Assembly: GCA_002501695.1 (NCBI GenBank)
Contig: DANZ01000141.1
Span: 13,738 to 29,038 of the forward strand
Length of the DNA stretch: 15,301 nt
Direction of reading: 5' to 3'
Origin: Methanolobus sp. UBA474
Lineage (GTDB): Archaea; Halobacteriota; Methanosarcinia; Methanosarcinales; Methanosarcinaceae
Below the pieces are notes generated by a model. It made no database searches. It was not told the DNA's origin and saw only the letters and a program-made list of their open reading frames with translations. Positions 6,329 to 12,666 of the stretch are shown piece by piece. Made by a program: the position numbers and the translations under genes. How positions within the stretch are numbered: position 1 is the first letter of the stretch; every line of letters begins with the position of its first letter.

Positions 6329-7794
6329 GCTACTGACCCCTGTACTGTGACTGTATTGTGATCGTGCATGTTATCTCTTTCCTTTATTGCTTCTTCAGGA
6401 CCTGTTCTTTGATGTGCTTCTGGGGCTGCCGGCTTTAGCCTGCTGCCGTATGCCTTCCATACGGGGCTGTTCATAGAGGCATCCAGCTCTCTGGCAAAGT
6501 TAAGGAAGCCATCGTAACCTTCAAACTCGATCACCCTGTCATGATTGAAGTCACAGAAGGCAACGCCAAGCTTGTAGGCCAGGAAACGTTCCTTCACACC
6601 TGCCACCATCAGGTCGGCCTTCTGCCGGATAAGCAGGTCTGCAAGTTCAAGCGGATTCGCATCGTCCACTATCACAGTCCCATCCTTAACCTGGTAGCTT
6701 ATCTGTTCGTAGTCGTCCTTCTTGCCGGTCTGAGTGCCTATGATGACCACTTCCATTCCAAGCTCGCGGAAACCTTTGATGAGTGTAAGAGCCTTGGCCG
6801 CACCACCCATATAGATGGCTGCTGTCTTCCCCTGGAGGCGGTTGCGGATGCTCAGGATCTCAGGCATTATCCTCCTCGTCTCGCTCTCTATTATCTCCTC
6901 GGCTATTCGCTTCATCTCCTGCGAACCGAAGAAACCGGCAGCAGTCCTCAGGGCGATCGCAATGTCTTCGATCCCGAAGTAACTGACCTTCCTGAAGGGA
7001 ATGCCGTACTGCGTCTGCATCCACTTTGCAAGGTATGTCATGGACCCGGAACACTGCACAAGGTTCAGCCGGGCGCGATGCGCCTGTGAGATCGTTTCGC
7101 AGGTCGCATCTCCTGTCATTGAGGTTATCACCTGTATGCCCATCTTTTCAAAGAGGGGCTTGACAAGCCAGACGTCTCCTGCCACATTGTAATCTCCCAG
7201 GATGTTCATCGTGTAAGGAGAAGTTATCTCCGGTTCCCTTGTTCCGATAAGCTGCATCAGGGCATTGCATGCTGCCTTGTACCCATCGGACTTGGTACCC
7301 TTGAACCCTTCCGAATGTACGGGTATTACGGGGATATTATGCGCCATGCTTGCTTCTTTACAAACGGCCTGGATATCGTCACCGATTATTCCGACAATAC
7401 AGGTGGAATATACGAATATCACCGGCGGGCTGTACAGTGCGGCCAGCTCATTGATGCACTTTGACAGTTTCTTCTCGCCGCCAAATACCACGTCCAATTC
7501 CTTCATATTGCTGGAAAAGCTGGTACGGAAAGTTTCCTTTGCGCTGGACAGGCTGCCCCTGATGTCCCAGGTATAACTTGCACAGCCGATAGGTCCGTGT
7601 ACCAGGTGCACCGCGTCGGTTACGGGATTTAAGGCAACACGTGCACCCGAGTACACGCAGGCCCTCTGGCTCATTGCACCTGCAATGGAAGTATCGTCGC
7701 AGGCAAGTGCAGTTCCCTTTTTCTTTGCCTGCTTGAGGGCTATATATGGCTGTCTTTCATCCAGTGTGTTAACCACGCTTATTATTTCCGGCAT
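6325..7794 (-). CDS. nifE: Nitrogenase FeMo-cofactor scaffold subunit NifE
   Basis: The 489-residue, NifD-like protein carries QRACVYSGAR (Cys46), HGPIGCASYTW (Cys71) and STCIVGIIGDD (Cys132), matching the cluster ligands Cys37, Cys62 and Cys124 of Azotobacter NifE. It forms the NifEN heterotetramer with the next gene. Its C-terminal tail (about 45 residues, rich in E, K, H and charged pairs) runs past the conserved FLNFARELDASMNSPVW segment and is probably disordered. The ATG is preceded by GGAGGATC, a strong ribosome-binding site, 31 bases after the nifK stop. A perfect stem-loop in that gap may set the amount of nifEN message relative to nifDK (inference). Confidence 0.95.
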   Translation of the reverse strand: MPEIISVVNTLDERQPYIALKQAKKKGTALACDDTSIAGAMSQRACVYSGARVALNPVTDAVHLVHGPIGCASYTWDIRGSLSSAKETFRTSFSSNMKELDVVFGGEKKLSKCINELAALYSPPVIFVYSTCIVGIIGDDIQAVCKEASMAHNIPVIPVHSEGFKGTKSDGYKAACNALMQLIGTREPEITSPYTMNILGDYNVAGDVWLVKPLFEKMGIQVITSMTGDATCETISQAHRARLNLVQCSGSMTYLAKWMQTQYGIPFRKVSYFGIEDIAIALRTAAGFFGSQEMKRIAEEIIESETRRIMPEILSIRNRLQGKTAAIYMGGAAKALTLIKGFRELGMEVVIIGTQTGKKDDYEQISYQVKDGTVIVDDANPLELADLLIRQKADLMVAGVKERFLAYKLGVAFCDFNHDRVIEFEGYDGFLNFARELDASMNSPVWKAYGSRLKPAAPEAHQRTGPEEAIKERDNMHDHNTVTVQGSVA

Positions 7795-7818
7795 ATTGAT
7801 CCTCCGTGAATGGTTTAT

Positions 7819-7840
7819 GAGGTCGTTACTGCACGACCTC
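7819..7840 (-). promoter_or_regulatory. Perfect stem-loop overlapping the nifK stop codon
   Basis: GAGGTCGT (7819-7826) and ACGACCTC (7833-7840) form an 8-base stem with a 6-base loop. The nifK stop codon (7828-7826) lies at the stem-loop junction, and the nifE ribosome-binding site follows about 16 bases later. No T-run follows, so it is not a typical terminator. It may protect the 3' end of the nifHI1I2DK message or reduce read-through into nifEN, consistent with scaffold proteins being needed in smaller amounts than nitrogenase. Confidence 0.6.
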
Positions 7841-9196
7841 CAGTTCTTCTTCGGGAATTGTCCTGTCCTTTATATCCAGGAAAGTGTTGCCGATCCACTC
7901 GACCATCCGGGCTGCTCCTGCGTATCCCATGAGCGGGAAGTGGTGCAGATTTGCCCTGTCCATGATGGGGAACCCTGCTCTTATGAGAGGTATGTCCTCT
8001 GCGAGTGCGATGTGCTTTCCGTATGTGTTGCCTATGAGCATGTCCACAGGTTCGTTCTTTATTATCTGGTGGAGCGTGAAGAGGTCGGCTCCCGTAAGTA
8101 TCTGCGAATCCGGATACAGTGGGTGTACCAGCTGTGCCATCTCTCCTTCAAATGCCTTGCTCGTGGTACCTGAAAGCACTACTGTAGGCTCCATTCCCAT
8201 CTCAAGCACCAGGCTTGTCAGGCCCTGGATGATATCCGGATCGCCAAAGATCGCCACCTTTTTTCCATAGTAATGTGGATGGGCATCTGTCATCATATCG
8301 ACAACTCTTGCTCTTTCCTGCTCGAGTTCCGGTGGTATCGGGACATTGGCAAGTTCTGCAGCCTTCATGATGAACCTGTCAGTATAGCGCACGCCGATCG
8401 GCACCGGTCCTATCTGTGCAGGGACCTTGAACTTTGTCCTGAGCAACTGTGCCGCCGCCCCGCCGGCCATACTGCATAAGGCAATTGTCCCGACGGAGTT
8501 TGCAGTATCCTCAATATCCCCGACGGGTGTACCGCCCTTTGCGTATAGTGACCCGTCTCCCAAAAGGCCGGAGTCGAATACGTTCGTCTGGTCCGGGAAC
8601 ACGATCGCAGGTATCTTTAGGACTGAGAGTATTCTCTTGATCTCCCGGATATCTCCGGGATCCACGAAGCCGGGTATGACATTGAGCTTTCCGTTGGGCT
8701 TTGACTTGCGGGCAAAGCTTGTGACAAAGGACCTCACCATATTGTCATAGCCGGTCACATGGGATCCCACATAGCTTGGCGTGGATGCTGCACAGAGCTT
8801 AATGGATGGATCGATGAGCTCCTCCATCTTCACATCCTCGATTATCTGGTTAACATCGTCACCGATGGTCTCAGCTACACATGTGGTGTGTATGGCTATG
8901 ACCTCGGGCTGGTAGACTGCCTCTATGTTCGTGAGTGCTTCCCTGAGGTTTGATGCTCCTCCGAACACCGCGGTCCCTTCAGAGAAACTGCTGCTGGTGG
9001 CCACAGTTGGTTCCCTGTAATGCCTTGTGAGGCACATGCGCAGGTATGACAGGCACCCCTGTGATCCGTGGCTGTGGGGCATACAGTTATGCACACCCAT
9101 TGCAGCATACACTGCCCCTATCGGCTGGCAGATCTTGGCAGGGTTGACGACCAGCGTATTTCTCTCAACCTTTTCCTTTGGCGTATAATCTAGCAT
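7826..9196 (-). CDS. nifK: Molybdenum-iron nitrogenase beta subunit NifK
   Basis: The 456-residue protein has the three P-cluster cysteines Cys23 (KICQPIGA), Cys48 (HGSQGCLSYLR) and Cys106 (TTCVAETIGDD), spaced as in Azotobacter (25 and 58 residues), and the TPSYVGSHVTGYDNM segment. It is shorter at the N-terminus than the proteobacterial subunit, as is usual for clostridial and methanogen NifK. With NifD it forms the dinitrogenase tetramer and supplies half of each P-cluster. It begins 13 bases after the nifD stop with GAGGAGATAGA before the ATG. No gene for a delta (G) subunit lies between D and K, which argues for the molybdenum enzyme rather than the vanadium or iron-only type. Confidence 0.97.
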   Translation of the reverse strand: MLDYTPKEKVERNTLVVNPAKICQPIGAVYAAMGVHNCMPHSHGSQGCLSYLRMCLTRHYREPTVATSSSFSEGTAVFGGASNLREALTNIEAVYQPEVIAIHTTCVAETIGDDVNQIIEDVKMEELIDPSIKLCAASTPSYVGSHVTGYDNMVRSFVTSFARKSKPNGKLNVIPGFVDPGDIREIKRILSVLKIPAIVFPDQTNVFDSGLLGDGSLYAKGGTPVGDIEDTANSVGTIALCSMAGGAAAQLLRTKFKVPAQIGPVPIGVRYTDRFIMKAAELANVPIPPELEQERARVVDMMTDAHPHYYGKKVAIFGDPDIIQGLTSLVLEMGMEPTVVLSGTTSKAFEGEMAQLVHPLYPDSQILTGADLFTLHQIIKNEPVDMLIGNTYGKHIALAEDIPLIRAGFPIMDRANLHHFPLMGYAGAARMVEWIGNTFLDIKDRTIPEEELEVVQ

Positions 9197-9209
9197 TCTA
9201 TCTCCTCTT

Positions 9210-10787
9210 TTATTCTGCCTTCCATGGTGTCTTCATCAGGCTCCAGGTTGGATTGTTCACTGCCATGTCAACGTCCCTGGCAAAGTTCAGCACTCCTGAG
9301 AATCCGGTGTATCTGCCACTGTAATCATAGGAGTGTATCTGCCTTGAGGGAATTCCCATCTTCTGTGCCATGTACTTGTCCTTTATACCCGAGCAGAACA
9401 GGTCCGGCTTTAACTGCTTTATGAGGAATTCCGTCTCGTAATGGTTAAGGTCGTCCACAACAACTGTCCCGTCCTTCATTTCGGGGAACATCCCCTCATA
9501 GTCCATCAGGCCAAGCTGTTCCTTGAGCTCCTTCATACGCTCTTCACTGATGGCAGGCCTGTACCCTTCCTCCATTTCATAGTGCAGGTCCTCAAGTATC
9601 GAACTGGATGCCTTCTCCTTCATGCCTTCAAGGACCTTCCTGCCTTCGTAGTCATCCCGGTGGGCGAACTGGTATCCGGCAACAACCACCTTCATGCCGA
9701 GGTCCTCGAAGAGGTTCTGGTAGTGGTGCGACCTGGAGCCTCCTGAATATATGAAGACCTTCTTGCCTGCCAGCTTCCGTCTGTACTTTTCAAGTCCGGG
9801 CCGGATCTTTGCCATTTCCTCTTCGATCACTTCCTCCGTCTTCCTGGTCAGTTCCGGGTCATCGAAGAACTTTGCCATCTTGCGGAGGGACTTCTTTGTT
9901 CCCTCTACTCCCACATAGTTCACCTTCAGCCAGGGCACGCCGTACCTCTGCTCCATCATGCGGTTGGTATAGTTCACGGACCTGTGGCACAGCAGGATGC
10001 TCAGCTTTGCCCTGTGTGCCTTTGCAAGACTATGGAACGAGCCGTCGCCCGTAAAGCTTGAGACTATGCGGTATCCTATCTTCTCAAATATCGGCCTTAT
10101 TTCCCAGAGGTCTCCTCCGATGTTATATTCTCCAAAGATGTTGATGTCAAAAGGTGTCGGGTTCTCCAGTTCCTCCGTACCTACCACATGTTCCATGAGC
10201 ACATTGCTTGCAATGTGATGTCCGGCTGACTGGCTGACACCCCTGTAACCCTCGCAGCGAAGTGCCATGACCTTGATGCCGTGCTCCTTCTGGGCTTCAA
10301 GGGCTACTGCTTCGATATCATCCCCTATGAGCCCTACCGGGCATGTGGCGCATATGGATATTGCGCCAGGCTTGAATATCCTGACCACATCGTCAATGGC
10401 AGCCTTGAGCTTCTTCTCTCCGCCAAACACGATGTCAGTTTCCACGATGTCCGTTGAGAAACTGTACTGCAGGTAGTTGTCTCCGCCGTTCTCCGCCTTT
10501 CCCATATTACGCCGGGTTCCCCAGGTGTAATATCCGCACCCTATAGGCCCGTGGACGATGTGCACCATATCCTTGATAGGTCCCATGACCACGCCCTTGC
10601 CGCCTGCAAAAGCGCAGCCGCGGTTTGTCATGATGCCGGGCACCACCTTGCTGTTGGCCTCGATCTGCTGGTCTGTGGAACAGTCCCTTACAACCACATG
10701 TTTTCTCCTGTCCCTGGCAACCTTCTCGGGATACTTCTTCATCATCTCATCAACGATGTTCTGTGTGGCTTCTACTTCAGAGCTCAT
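9210..10787 (-). CDS. nifD: Molybdenum-iron nitrogenase alpha subunit NifD (long type)
   Basis: The 525-residue catalytic subunit binds the FeMo-cofactor. P-cluster cysteines are Cys58, Cys84 and about Cys149; the cofactor ligands are Cys267 (LLCHRSVNY) and His485 (IHSYDYSG). Active-site residues equivalent to Azotobacter Val70, Arg96, Gln191, His195 and Arg359 are all present (GVVMGP, TRRN, SQSAGHH, SGGSRSHH). The distance Cys267-His485 is 218 residues against 167 in Azotobacter, so there is an insertion of about 51 residues near 375-430, as known from clostridial and methanogen enzymes. The ATG overlaps the nifI2 stop (ATGA). The gene should give a functional Mo-nitrogenase alpha subunit that reduces N2 to ammonia. 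Confidence 0.97.
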   Translation of the reverse strand: MSSEVEATQNIVDEMMKKYPEKVARDRRKHVVVRDCSTDQQIEANSKVVPGIMTNRGCAFAGGKGVVMGPIKDMVHIVHGPIGCGYYTWGTRRNMGKAENGGDNYLQYSFSTDIVETDIVFGGEKKLKAAIDDVVRIFKPGAISICATCPVGLIGDDIEAVALEAQKEHGIKVMALRCEGYRGVSQSAGHHIASNVLMEHVVGTEELENPTPFDINIFGEYNIGGDLWEIRPIFEKIGYRIVSSFTGDGSFHSLAKAHRAKLSILLCHRSVNYTNRMMEQRYGVPWLKVNYVGVEGTKKSLRKMAKFFDDPELTRKTEEVIEEEMAKIRPGLEKYRRKLAGKKVFIYSGGSRSHHYQNLFEDLGMKVVVAGYQFAHRDDYEGRKVLEGMKEKASSSILEDLHYEMEEGYRPAISEERMKELKEQLGLMDYEGMFPEMKDGTVVVDDLNHYETEFLIKQLKPDLFCSGIKDKYMAQKMGIPSRQIHSYDYSGRYTGFSGVLNFARDVDMAVNNPTWSLMKTPWKAE

Positions 10788-11164
10788 TGTGCTTCCCTCT
10801 CTACGGTAATGTCGCCTTCTTCTCCGGTGCGTATCCTGATGGATCCCGGTATGTCTGTCACGAATATCTTCCCGTCCCCGGCATGTCCTGTGTTGTTCAC
10901 CTCTATTATCTTCCGGACGACCTCCTCAGCTGCCGCGTCGTCAACAACGATCGTGAACATACGTTTCGGGACAAACGGTATGCAGTTCTTTGACGAGGCA
11001 CCATGCGGCTCCGGAAGCGGGGGTTCGAATTCATAACACAGGCCCTTTTGCTTGCCCCGGCCCATGACTACCTGCACCGTGAAAGAAGGATATCCGCAGT
11101 CTGAAAGGACCTCAATTGTCCTCTGGACCTTATTCATGCGGATGATGGCTGTTATTTCCTTCAT
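10784..11164 (-). CDS. nifI2: Nitrogen regulatory PII-like protein NifI2
   Basis: A 126-residue PII-family protein. It shows the family opening MKEITAIIRMNKV, a lengthened T-loop region after VVMGRGKQKG with a proline/serine insert (about residues 47-65), and the GHAGDGKIFV ... SIRIRTGEEGD nucleotide-binding end. In methanogens NifI1 and NifI2 form a complex that binds NifDK and blocks it when ammonia appears; 2-oxoglutarate and ATP relieve this. Position between nifI1 and nifD is diagnostic. I chose the second ATG (11164), with GAGG seven bases upstream; the ATG at 11170 follows the GAGGG with no spacer. The stop overlaps the nifD start. Confidence 0.93.
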   Translation of the reverse strand: MKEITAIIRMNKVQRTIEVLSDCGYPSFTVQVVMGRGKQKGLCYEFEPPLPEPHGASSKNCIPFVPKRMFTIVVDDAAAEEVVRKIIEVNNTGHAGDGKIFVTDIPGSIRIRTGEEGDITVEREAQ

Positions 11165-11182
11165 TTTCATCCCTCTGCAAAA

Positions 11183-11500
11183 TTAAATGCCTGCCTCGCC
11201 GGTACGTATCGTGTATGAGCTCTCGACAGGGTTGATAAAGATCTTGCCGTCGCCATATTTGCCGGTATGGGCCGAGTGCTTGATTATTTCTACGACCTTT
11301 TCCTTTTTTTCGTCGTCAACGACCATCATTATCATTGTCTTCGGGAGTTCGTCAAAATGAACATCCGCTGTATGGATGCCTCTTTGTTTTCCTCTGCCAA
11401 AGACATCTATCTTGGTAAGGGAAACAAAACCCTCCTTCTCAAGTTCCTCTACTATCTCTGAAACCTTGTTTGGCCTGACTATTGCACGTATCATCTGCAT
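11183..11500 (-). CDS. nifI1: Nitrogen regulatory PII-like protein NifI1
   Basis: A 105-residue PII-family protein starting MQMIRAIVRPNKV. The T-loop follows VFGRGKQRG, and the B/C-loop region TGKYGDGKIFI with the ending YTIRTGEAG is typical. Together with NifI2 it mediates ammonia switch-off of nitrogenase by binding the dinitrogenase protein. The start at 11500 is chosen because a full GAGGTGA ribosome-binding site, which itself overlaps the nifH stop, lies five bases upstream and gives the usual length; an earlier in-frame ATG at 11524 inside nifH would add eight residues and lacks such a site. The 18-base gap to nifI2 suggests tight co-translation. Confidence 0.94.
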   Translation of the reverse strand: MQMIRAIVRPNKVSEIVEELEKEGFVSLTKIDVFGRGKQRGIHTADVHFDELPKTMIMMVVDDEKKEKVVEIIKHSAHTGKYGDGKIFINPVESSYTIRTGEAGI

Positions 11501-11510
11501 TATTTTCACC

Positions 11511-12332
11511 TCAGAGCTCGACAATTCCGAATTCCACCATCATTGCCTCCAGGTCATCCATCTCCATTGGCTTGGGGACAACGAACAGGTCATTGTTCTC
11601 GATGTTGCCTGCCAGTGTGAGGTATTCGTTTGCCTGGTTGCAGGTCGGGTCATATTCGATGACTACCTTCCTGTTGATCTCGGCACGCTGGACAATATTG
11701 TCTCTTGGTACGAAGTGAATGAGCTTGCTTCCAAGTCTTTGTGCAAATGCTTCAAGGAGTTCGCGTTCCCCATCTACGTTCCTGCTGTTACAGATGATCC
11801 CGCCAAGGCGTGCACCGCCCTTTGCATACTTCTGGATACCCTTGCAGATGTTGTTGGCTGCATAGATAGCCATGAGTTCCCCGCTGGCAACGATGTAGAT
11901 CTCCTTTGCCTTTCCCTCACGGATAGGCATTGCAAAACCTCCGCAGACCACATCCCCCAGCACGTCATAGAATACGTAGTCCAGATCCTCCTCGTATGCA
12001 CCAAGGTTTTCCAGCAGGCTGATAGATGTGATTATACCTCTTCCTGCACAACCGACACCAGGTTCGGGCCCTCCTGATTCCACACACTTGATGCCTCCGA
12101 ATCCGGGCTGCAGGAGCTTGTCAAGTTCCACAGACTCATCTCCTTCCGCCCTTAATGTGTCAAGTACCGTCTTCTGGTTAAGACCTCCAAGAAGCATTCT
12201 TGTTGAGTCCGCCTTAGGGTCACATCCTACCAACAGTATCTTTTTTCCCATAGTGGCGAGTGCTGCTGTCAGGTTCTGTGTGGTCGTTGACTTTCCGATT
12301 CCGCCCTTTCCGTATATTGCTACTTGTCGCAT
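11511..12332 (-). CDS. nifH: Nitrogenase iron protein NifH (dinitrogenase reductase)
   Basis: The 273-residue ATPase supplies electrons to NifDK. The P-loop GKGGIGKS (8-15), the [4Fe-4S] ligands Cys94 (GVGCAGRG) and Cys129 (DVVCGGFAMPI), the switch aspartates in DPKADST and DVLGD, and Arg97 (the site ADP-ribosylated in some bacteria) are all present. Length and the ending EAMMVEFGIVEL fit methanogen/clostridial NifH rather than the longer proteobacterial type. The true start is ATG 12332, at the invariant MRQVAIYGKGG; an upstream in-frame ATG at 12401 would add 23 lysine/glutamine-rich residues that do not belong to the family. It is the first gene of the nif operon, with its own promoter. 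Confidence 0.97.
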   Translation of the reverse strand: MRQVAIYGKGGIGKSTTTQNLTAALATMGKKILLVGCDPKADSTRMLLGGLNQKTVLDTLRAEGDESVELDKLLQPGFGGIKCVESGGPEPGVGCAGRGIITSISLLENLGAYEEDLDYVFYDVLGDVVCGGFAMPIREGKAKEIYIVASGELMAIYAANNICKGIQKYAKGGARLGGIICNSRNVDGERELLEAFAQRLGSKLIHFVPRDNIVQRAEINRKVVIEYDPTCNQANEYLTLAGNIENNDLFVVPKPMEMDDLEAMMVEFGIVEL

Positions 12333-12361
12333 GGTCTTACCTTCAATCCTTTGTTGCTTTT

Positions 12362-12402
12362 GTTGTGTACTATTTCGGAGCTGCTTTTCTTTGCAGTACA
12401 AC
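12362..12402 (-). promoter_or_regulatory. Foldable 5' leader of the nifH mRNA
   Basis: On the transcript strand GTTGT (12402-12398) can pair with ACAAC (12366-12362), continued by ACT with AGT after a two-base bulge, and CTGC/GCAG form an inner hairpin with an A-rich loop. Given the TATA-like element at 12427-12436, transcription should begin near 12405, so the fold would lie at the very 5' end of the nif message. It may stabilise the mRNA or expose a binding site for a regulator. The fold was drawn by eye. Confidence 0.4.
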
Positions 12403-12411
12403 GGAATCCTA

Positions 12412-12436
12412 TGTACTATGTTCTAGTATTTAAAGT
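12412..12436 (-). promoter_or_regulatory. nifH promoter: TATA-like box and adjacent TGTACTAT element
   Basis: On the minus strand TTTAAATA (12434-12427) preceded by AAC fits an archaeal TATA box with an upstream B-recognition element, and lies about 100 bases before the nifH ATG. Directly downstream the octamer ATAGTACA (12419-12412) sits between the box and the expected start, where archaeal repressors commonly bind; a second copy is at 12373-12366. The NrpR-type operator GGAA-N6-TTCC known from Methanococcus was searched for by eye in 12333-12666 and not found. Confidence 0.5.
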
Positions 12437-12505
12437 TAATTCTAACAAGCTCTTATTGTTGTATGTCTTTTTGTAGAAAAGAACAGTCACCGGCACATAT
12501 TAAGC

Positions 12506-12555
12506 AAAAAATAGTCTGTTATACTAATTTTGGGTCAAAAGAGAACCATTCTCTT
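12506..12555 (-). terminator. Candidate terminator of the kinase gene
   Basis: On the minus strand AAGAGAA-TGG-TTCTCTT (12555-12539) is a perfect 7-base stem with a 3-base loop followed by TT, and a T6 run lies at 12511-12506. Both are downstream of the kinase stop (12667) and upstream of the nifH promoter, which suits the end of the kinase transcript. The short hairpin is symmetrical, so it could equally act on the plus strand or be a protein-binding palindrome. Confidence 0.4.
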
Positions 12556-12592
12556 CGTCAAGGAGTGAAAAATGTCAAACTTAGTTATGGAT

Positions 12593-12633
12593 CCGTCAGA
12601 AAGCCAGTGACATGCAATATCTGATGCTGACGG
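12593..12633. repeat. Perfect 7-base inverted repeat upstream of the nif promoter
   Basis: CCGTCAG (12593-12599) and CTGACGG (12627-12633) are separated by 27 bases. It lies in the 334-base gene-free stretch between nifH and the kinase, downstream (minus strand) of the kinase stop. It may form a stem-loop in the kinase 3' UTR or in a plus-strand transcript. The rest of the stretch holds the nifH leader and promoter and a short hairpin with T-run. Confidence 0.4.
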
Positions 12634-12666
12634 TTCAAGAGAATTCTAAAAAGTGCTGATTGATTT

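Noticed and set aside
7826..10787. Vanadium or iron-only nitrogenase
   Set aside because: There is no delta-subunit gene between the D and K genes (13-base gap), and nifE/nifN follow in the Mo-type order.
5019..10993. Many long plus-strand open frames across the nif operon
   Set aside because: They are shadows of the minus-strand nif genes: no family motifs, no ribosome-binding sites, and the opposite frames are fully explained by NifN, NifE, NifK, NifD and NifI2.
12333..12401. N-terminal extension of NifH from an upstream in-frame ATG at 12401
   Set aside because: The added 23 residues are not part of any NifH family member I know, and the invariant MRQVAIYGKGG start at 12332 has its own AAGGTAA ribosome-binding site.
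12333..12666. Canonical NrpR operator GGAA-N6-TTCC near nifH
   Set aside because: The only GGAA (12403-12406) is not followed by TTCC at the right distance, so no such site can be claimed.
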